Origin: Serratia fonticola
Lineage (GTDB): Bacteria > Pseudomonadota > Gammaproteobacteria > Enterobacterales > Enterobacteriaceae
Direction: 5' to 3'
Assembly (NCBI RefSeq): GCF_006715025.1
Contig: NZ_VFMK01000001.1
Coordinates: 4,464,001-4,528,000 of the forward strand
Length of the DNA: 64,000 nt
Below, piece after piece: positions 59,196 to 64,000 of this stretch (positions are counted from its first letter, which is position 1; each line of letters begins with the position of its first letter). The notes below the pieces were generated by a model that was given only the letters and a program-made list of their open reading frames with translations, did not search any database and was not told the origin of the DNA. The translations under genes were made by a program, and so were the position numbers.

Positions 59196-60863
59196 TTACT
59201 TTAAATTTTTCAGTATGTTAGCCAATCGTTGATTACCACCGGCCACCGGGGCCCATTGGTAATGCACCACTGAAATTTCGTTGGTTTGCAGATCGTCGGC
59301 AAAGCTACGCAAGCCTGCATTGATCACGGAAACACCGGCCAGCATGGCGGGTGCTGGTTCGTTATTACCCTGCGCTGGAGGGGCGATTAACTGACAGGCC
59401 AGCGCTACCGCTTCAGGCAGCGAATTCATCACGGCAATGCCCGCCTCGGTGAGCGTGGCAATCTGTTTGGAGCGCAGCTGGGGGTCTTGTTCGGTGCCTG
59501 TCACCGTGGCGATAACTGCCAACGGATGGGCCGCACCACGCTTTTCACGCACGCGTTTGACTTCGGTAGCCAAGGAATCTGCGGGATCTTCCTGCGCGCC
59601 ATAGCCAATCACCACATCCAGCAGCAACACGCCAATCTGCGGCTGCTGAGCAAGGCGAGCGATTTCCTGATTACGGGTAGACGGGTCGATCATCGGGTGT
59701 GGTTTGCCTTGGGTGTAGAAATCGTCCCCCATATCGATAATGCGGTGTCCGTCGGCGTTGAGCATTGAGCCATGCTGATGCTTGCTGTCGGCCTCCACGC
59801 CCAGCCGATCGGCCAGCAACATGGCGCATTCCGCCGCCAGCGTGCCACCGGCGTACAGGCCGGATATTTTGCCACCACATACCGCAGGTTGCTGTGCGGC
59901 CATTTGCTGCACGTTTGCCAACATCGCAGCCAGGCGGGCGGCTTCATCCAATGTCGTGGCGAAGGTAATATTCCCCTCCTGTTTCGCAGGCGTTTTAGCT
60001 CCCAGGAACAGCGCGACCACCGGTTTGCCAAGGGTCTTCATCTCACCGATAACCCGTTGACGTACCGCTTCTGCCGGAGGCTTGGAGACAAACGCCAACA
60101 CCTGGCTTTGCGGATCGGCCGCCAACATACGCAGTGCGCTGATAGCGCTGATACCACCGATTTCGGCGGTTAAATCACGCCCGCCCAAGCCAATAGCGTG
60201 AGAGATGCCTTGCCCAGCCAGGGTAATTTGAGAGGTCAGCTCCTGGATACCCGTTCCCGAAGCACCAATGATGCCGATCATGCCTTTGGGGGCAACGTTG
60301 GCAAAGGCCAGCGGTGCCCCGGCAATATTGGCCGTGCCACAGTCTGGCCCCATCACAATCAGGCCCTTGTCACGCGCCTTGGTTTTTAGCGCTACTTCCT
60401 GCTCAACGCTGACGTTATCGGAAAACATCATCACGTTGCAGCCATCGTCCAGTGCCTGATCGGCCAGCTGCGCGGCATATTCCCCTGCAATGGAGATCAG
60501 CACCATATTGGCATCCGGCAACTTCTGCCGCGCCATGCGCCAACTGCGTGCCTTGAGCAGGCGTTTACCGCCCTGCTGCCCCTGGGCAATGGCTTTCAAC
60601 GCCAGATCTAACGCTTCGCCGATCTGTGTGGTGATGCTGTCATCGGCAGATTCCGCCTTGATCGCCACGCAAATATCATTGGGGGTCGCTTCACTGAATT
60701 GCGGATGCCAGAAACCAGTCGCTTCAAGTAAGGATTTATTGGCCGGCGTCCCCATCATGACCGATATTTCTTCGACGTTGGGTGATTCGCTGAGCTTACG
60801 GGAAATTAGCATCAGGCTGACGGAATCCTGAAAGCTCCCTTTTTTTATAAAAGCATGGATCAT
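59196..60863 (-). CDS. allF: AllF/FdrA, oxamate carbamoyltransferase subunit
   Basis: Product 555 aa, exactly the length of E. coli FdrA. A succinyl-CoA-synthetase-like alpha fold (GPDCGTANIAGAPLAFANV, IGASGTGIQELTSQITLAGQ) with a conserved start MIHAFIKKGSFQDSVSLML. First gene of the minus-strand operon; divergent from allD. In the family, FdrA supplies the CoA-ligase-like core of the carbamoyltransferase. Confidence 0.93.
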   Translation of the reverse strand: MIHAFIKKGSFQDSVSLMLISRKLSESPNVEEISVMMGTPANKSLLEATGFWHPQFSEATPNDICVAIKAESADDSITTQIGEALDLALKAIAQGQQGGKRLLKARSWRMARQKLPDANMVLISIAGEYAAQLADQALDDGCNVMMFSDNVSVEQEVALKTKARDKGLIVMGPDCGTANIAGAPLAFANVAPKGMIGIIGASGTGIQELTSQITLAGQGISHAIGLGGRDLTAEIGGISAISALRMLAADPQSQVLAFVSKPPAEAVRQRVIGEMKTLGKPVVALFLGAKTPAKQEGNITFATTLDEAARLAAMLANVQQMAAQQPAVCGGKISGLYAGGTLAAECAMLLADRLGVEADSKHQHGSMLNADGHRIIDMGDDFYTQGKPHPMIDPSTRNQEIARLAQQPQIGVLLLDVVIGYGAQEDPADSLATEVKRVREKRGAAHPLAVIATVTGTEQDPQLRSKQIATLTEAGIAVMNSLPEAVALACQLIAPPAQGNNEPAPAMLAGVSVINAGLRSFADDLQTNEISVVHYQWAPVAGGNQRLANILKNLK

Positions 60864-61271
60864 AGTGATATCCTTAAAACAGCATGTGAACTTCGCAATG
60901 GGTGTTCTCAGATATTTTTAGTAACCTATTTATTTCAGACCCCATATTCTTATTGGGCAAGCTACAAATAAAACCCGTTGACTAAGGTGAGTCTCATCAC
61001 ACTTTGCCCATTGTTAGAAAAAATCATCAAGTCCGGTGGAGATTAATTGAATTCAATCGTCAGAAAGACGGCGATTTATTAAAAATAATCTAATAATGGT
61101 AATGCCATTCAACGAAAATTTAAGCCAATAAAATAATAGCCGTCTGGATCACATTATTCCCTTGCTATGTTTATACAGTAGGAGACAGAGATAGTTTTAA
61201 TAAACCGTATATCCGTCGTCTTTCAAGCTGCAGCTTGAAATCCATAGGGTATATCAATGGAAGGACTGTCA
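60864..61271. promoter_or_regulatory. Divergent allF/allD control region
   Basis: This is a 408-bp AT-rich gap with no gene. Its right end is occupied by a shortened palindromic repeat (61209-61254), directly before the allD ribosome-binding site. No regulator gene (such as allS or allR) is present in the window. Confidence 0.5.
61209..61254 (+). repeat. Short deletion form of the Yersiniaceae-type palindrome, copy B
   Basis: ATATCCGTCGTCTTTCAAGC and TGCAGCTTGAAATCCATAGG form one hairpin containing the outer arms of copy A (56900-57024) with the middle deleted. It ends 17 bases before the allD ATG and would form a hairpin in the 5' leader of the mRNA. Confidence 0.75.
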
Positions 61272-62321
61272 ATGAAAGTCTCTAAGCAACAACTGCATCA
61301 ACTGATTCAAAATAAAATTCATTCTGCAGGCCTAAGCCAGGAACACGCCGGGATTGTCGCGGACGTTTTAGTCCATGCAGATGCGCGCGGGATCCATTCC
61401 CATGGTGCGGTGAGGGTGGAATATTATTCTGAACGCATCAGCAAAGGCGGCACTAATAACGCCCCGCATTTCACCTTTGAAAAAACCGGCCCTTGCAGCG
61501 CAGTTTTTGATGGCGACAATGGTGCCGGGCATGTCGCAGCCAAGCTGGGTATGGACCACGCCATCGAAATGGCGAAAGAGAACGGCGTCGCGGTGGTAGG
61601 CGTTCGCCGCATCGGCCACAGTGGCGCGCTGTCTTACTTTGTGCAACAGGCCGCCCATGCGGGCATGGTTGGTATATCAGTGTGTCAGTCAGATCCGATG
61701 GTCGTCCCTTATGGCGGTGCAGAGGTCTATTACGGCACCAACCCCATCGCTTTCTCGGCGCCGGCCGAAGGCGACGACATCATGACCTTCGATATGGCTA
61801 CCACGGTTCAGGCCTGGGGCAAGGTGCTGGACGCCCGCTCACGCAATGTGCCAATCCCGGATACCTGGGCGGTAGACAGCGAAGGCAATAACACCACCGA
61901 TCCTTTCGCCGTCAGCGGGCTGTTGCCTATCGCCGGGCCAAAAGGTTACGGCCTGATGATGATGGTCGATATTCTATCCGGCGTGTTGCTTGGCCTGCCG
62001 TTCGGTAAACACGTCAGCTCGATGTATCACGACTTAAGTGCAGGCCGGGAATTGGGCCAGTTGCATATCGTGCTTAACCCAAGTTATTTCACCAACGAAG
62101 TGACCTTCCGCAAACATATCAGCCAGGTAATGAGAGAACTGAACGAAATCAAACCGGCACCTGGCGTGAAACAAGTGCTCTACCCTGGCCAGGGTAGCCA
62201 TATGCGTGAAATAGAAAATGAAAAGAATGGCATCGATATTGTTGACGACATTTATCAATACCTGATTTCTGACGATATTTACCAGCGTTCCTACGACCAT
62301 AAAGATCCGTTTGCCAGTTAA
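61272..62321 (+). CDS. allD: Ureidoglycolate dehydrogenase
   Basis: Product 349 aa from the ATG at 61272 (GGAAGGA 7 bases upstream); this equals E. coli AllD, and the ATG at 61257 lacks homology. DARGIHSHGAVRVEYY carries the catalytic His, ICQ-like CQSDPMVVPYGGAEVYYGTN and GPKGYGLMMMVDILSGVLLG form the NAD(P)-binding malate/lactate-dehydrogenase-2 fold. It oxidises ureidoglycolate to oxalurate, the substrate of AllFGH. Confidence 0.95.
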   Translation: MKVSKQQLHQLIQNKIHSAGLSQEHAGIVADVLVHADARGIHSHGAVRVEYYSERISKGGTNNAPHFTFEKTGPCSAVFDGDNGAGHVAAKLGMDHAIEMAKENGVAVVGVRRIGHSGALSYFVQQAAHAGMVGISVCQSDPMVVPYGGAEVYYGTNPIAFSAPAEGDDIMTFDMATTVQAWGKVLDARSRNVPIPDTWAVDSEGNNTTDPFAVSGLLPIAGPKGYGLMMMVDILSGVLLGLPFGKHVSSMYHDLSAGRELGQLHIVLNPSYFTNEVTFRKHISQVMRELNEIKPAPGVKQVLYPGQGSHMREIENEKNGIDIVDDIYQYLISDDIYQRSYDHKDPFAS

Positions 62322-62441
62322 TCGTCAGATTAATTAAATCAGGCGGAGAAAAGCTATTTTCGCCGCCATTTTCCTTATCACTCCTCCCGACAAAGCTGAG
62401 TTGGCGCATGTCTCAGGGACGTTACAAGCAGGCAGATAAAT

Positions 62442-63689
62442 ATGAAGAATTTCCAACAAGAAATTAGTGAAACTTCTGGCTGGTTATCCAAGATCGGGGC
62501 AGATCCCAGCGGCGGCATGACGCGCTTGCTGTATACCCCTGAGTGGGTGGAAGCCCAACAGGCGCTGAAGCAGGCTTTTGAAACCGCCGGTCTGGCGACC
62601 TCTTTTGATGCCGTCGGCAATTTATCCGGCCGCCTGCAGGGCAGCAAATATCCCGATCAGGTGATCCTTTCTGGCTCGCATATCGATACGGTCGTCAACG
62701 GCGGCAACCTTGATGGTCAGTTTGGTATCGAAGCCGCCTATCTGGCGATCAAACATCTGAAAGAAACCTACGGTGCGCCGTTGCGCACGCTGGAAGTCAT
62801 CTCGCTGGCCGAGGAGGAAGGCAGCCGTTTCCCTTACGTTTTCTGGGGCAGTAAAAACATTATCGGTTCCGCTCGCCCGGAAGAAGTCAAAAGCATCTGT
62901 GATGCCAAAGGCGTGAATTTCGTTGACGCCATGCATAGCGCAGGCTTTGACTTCCGCCCGCAAGACCAGCCGCTGCGCAAAGATATCGCCGCCTTCGTTG
63001 AACTGCATATCGAGCAGGGCAAAGTGTTGGAGACCGAAGGAAAGACCATTGGCGTGGTCACCAGCATCGTCGGCCAGCGCCGTTACGATATCAAACTCAA
63101 GGGCGAGGCCAACCACGCAGGCACCACGCCAATGGGTTACCGCAAGGACACCGTTTATGCCTTCAGCCGGATCTGCTGCGAATCCATCGCCAAGGCCAAA
63201 GCGGAAGGCGACCCGCTGGTGCTGACCTTTGGCAAGGTCGAGCCCAAGCCTAACACCGTCAACGTCGTGCCCGGATTCACTCATTTCACCCTGGATTGCC
63301 GCCACACCGACAAAGCCACGCTGCTGCGTTTTACCCAAGAGATCGAAGCCGATATTCAGCGCATCTGTGCCGAAATGGGCATTGAGGTCGAGATCGACCT
63401 GTGGATGGATGAAACGCCGATCCCCATGGACAAACAGCTACTGGCCTGCGTCAGCCACCTGTGTGAAAGCCATAAGCTGAACTACCGCATGATCCACAGC
63501 GGTGCTGGCCATGACTCACAGATTTTTGCCCCGCACGTGCCGACGGTGATGATGTTTGTGCCAAGCATTGCCGGTATCAGCCATAACCCAGCAGAAAAAA
63601 CCGAACTACCCGACCTGGCCGAAGGGGTGAAAATTCTGGCGCATACCTTATATCAACTTGCCTATACCGAGCAGGGAGCCCGCCTATGA
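62442..63689 (+). CDS. allC: Allantoate amidohydrolase
   Basis: Product 415 aa of the M20 metallohydrolase family: LSGSHIDTV, GQFGIEAAYLAI, LAEEEGSRFPYVFWG and VELHIEQGKVLE supply the metal ligands, and GEANHAGTTPMGYRKD is the dimerisation/substrate region. It hydrolyses allantoate to ureidoglycine plus ammonia and CO2. It lies 120 bases after allD and its stop overlaps the following MFS gene by 4 bases. Confidence 0.95.
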   Translation: MKNFQQEISETSGWLSKIGADPSGGMTRLLYTPEWVEAQQALKQAFETAGLATSFDAVGNLSGRLQGSKYPDQVILSGSHIDTVVNGGNLDGQFGIEAAYLAIKHLKETYGAPLRTLEVISLAEEEGSRFPYVFWGSKNIIGSARPEEVKSICDAKGVNFVDAMHSAGFDFRPQDQPLRKDIAAFVELHIEQGKVLETEGKTIGVVTSIVGQRRYDIKLKGEANHAGTTPMGYRKDTVYAFSRICCESIAKAKAEGDPLVLTFGKVEPKPNTVNVVPGFTHFTLDCRHTDKATLLRFTQEIEADIQRICAEMGIEVEIDLWMDETPIPMDKQLLACVSHLCESHKLNYRMIHSGAGHDSQIFAPHVPTVMMFVPSIAGISHNPAEKTELPDLAEGVKILAHTLYQLAYTEQGARL

Positions 63690-64000
63690 GCAACAGCAAA
63701 ACCTCCTCCAACACCGGGTTTGATCCGCTGTATTGGAAAAAAATCGTGGTGGTCCTGTGCCTGGGCTGGGCGGTGATCTGGATTTACCGCACGGTGTTGA
63801 CACCAATTTTCCCTGAGATCCAGGCAACCATCGGCTCGCATTCCAACGCCGAGATGGGTCTGATCGCCAGCTTCTACTTTTTTGCCTATACCGGAATGCA
63901 AATCCCGGCAGGGATCCTGGTGGATAAGTTCGGCAAGAAGGTGGTGCTGATCCCAGGTTTTTGCCTGTTCATCATCGCCACCTTGCTGATCGGTAACGCC
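63686..64000 (+). CDS. MFS transporter (partial, cut by window end)
   Basis: The frame starts at ATG 63686 within the allC stop and stays open to the window end (105 codons). WKKIVVVLCLGWAVIWIYRT, TPIFPEIQATIGSHSNAEMG and FFAYTGMQIPAGILVDKFGK show the first MFS helices and the DKFGK loop motif. Translational coupling to allC suggests import of allantoate, ureidoglycolate or a related ureide. Confidence 0.8.
   Translation, partial: MSNSKTSSNTGFDPLYWKKIVVVLCLGWAVIWIYRTVLTPIFPEIQATIGSHSNAEMGLIASFYFFAYTGMQIPAGILVDKFGKKVVLIPGFCLFIIATLLIGNA

Overview
The window reads as a chromosomal segment of a Serratia-like member of the Yersiniaceae (Enterobacterales). The evidence is the enteric gene order folD-ybcJ ... 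cysS-ppiB-lpxH-purE-purK ... ybbP-ybbA-tesA-ybbO-ybbN, with protein lengths and motifs like those of E. coli, plus an allantoin/oxamate catabolic cluster (allF, allG, allH, arcC-like, allD, allC) and Yersiniaceae-type dispersed palindromic repeats.

Layout. (1) 1-5.3 kb: a complete-looking corrinoid/vitamin B12-type uptake set on the minus strand (btuC-, btuD-, btuB-, btuF-like), facing a LysR-type regulator. (2) 5.3-13.9 kb: an accessory patchwork holding a dead AadA-type nucleotidyltransferase, a CigR-like exported protein, two IS3-family remnants, a three-gene operon of exported Sel1-like proteins, a TetR/HPP-protein pair with a perfect 18-bp palindrome between them, VOC and GyrI-like proteins, a broken NTF2-like gene and the C-terminal stub of a tyrosine recombinase. 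(3) 13.9-36.4 kb: an integrated element at the 3' end of tRNA-Arg(UCU). It has a P4-type integrase, AlpA-like regulators, an AntA/AntB antirepressor, an Icd-like protein, a DUF4222 protein and a P4-alpha-like primase/helicase. Two iteron clusters share a perfect 57-bp inverted sequence and resemble the ori/crr pair of P4. There is no portal, terminase, capsid or tail gene. Instead the element carries an operon of three very large proteins (847, 598 and 824 aa) that look like podovirus DNA-ejection proteins, together with a Panacea-domain toxin-antitoxin-like locus and several orphan genes. This is the most unusual part of the window. (4) 36.4-37.2 kb: the functional tRNA-Arg, a decayed second copy of it, and two small unknown genes. 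(5) 37.4-54.7 kb: core genes, with an inserted nucleoside-permease/metallo-hydrolase pair beside a LacI-type regulator fused to a solute-binding domain, and a block of four ~102-bp tandem repeats between purK and ybbP. (6) 54.7-64 kb: purine-ring (allantoate, ureidoglycolate, oxamate) catabolism and its transporters, cut by the window end.

How it works together. The allantoin-derived genes form a route from allantoate (AllC) through ureidoglycolate (AllD) to oxalurate, which AllFGH splits to oxamate and carbamoyl phosphate; the carbamate kinase then makes ATP. The satellite-like element has its own integration, replication and regulation modules but must borrow a capsid from a helper phage. 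Whether its ejection-like proteins are packaged into that borrowed particle is the main open question. All function statements here come from reading the sequence and from family knowledge; no database search was possible.
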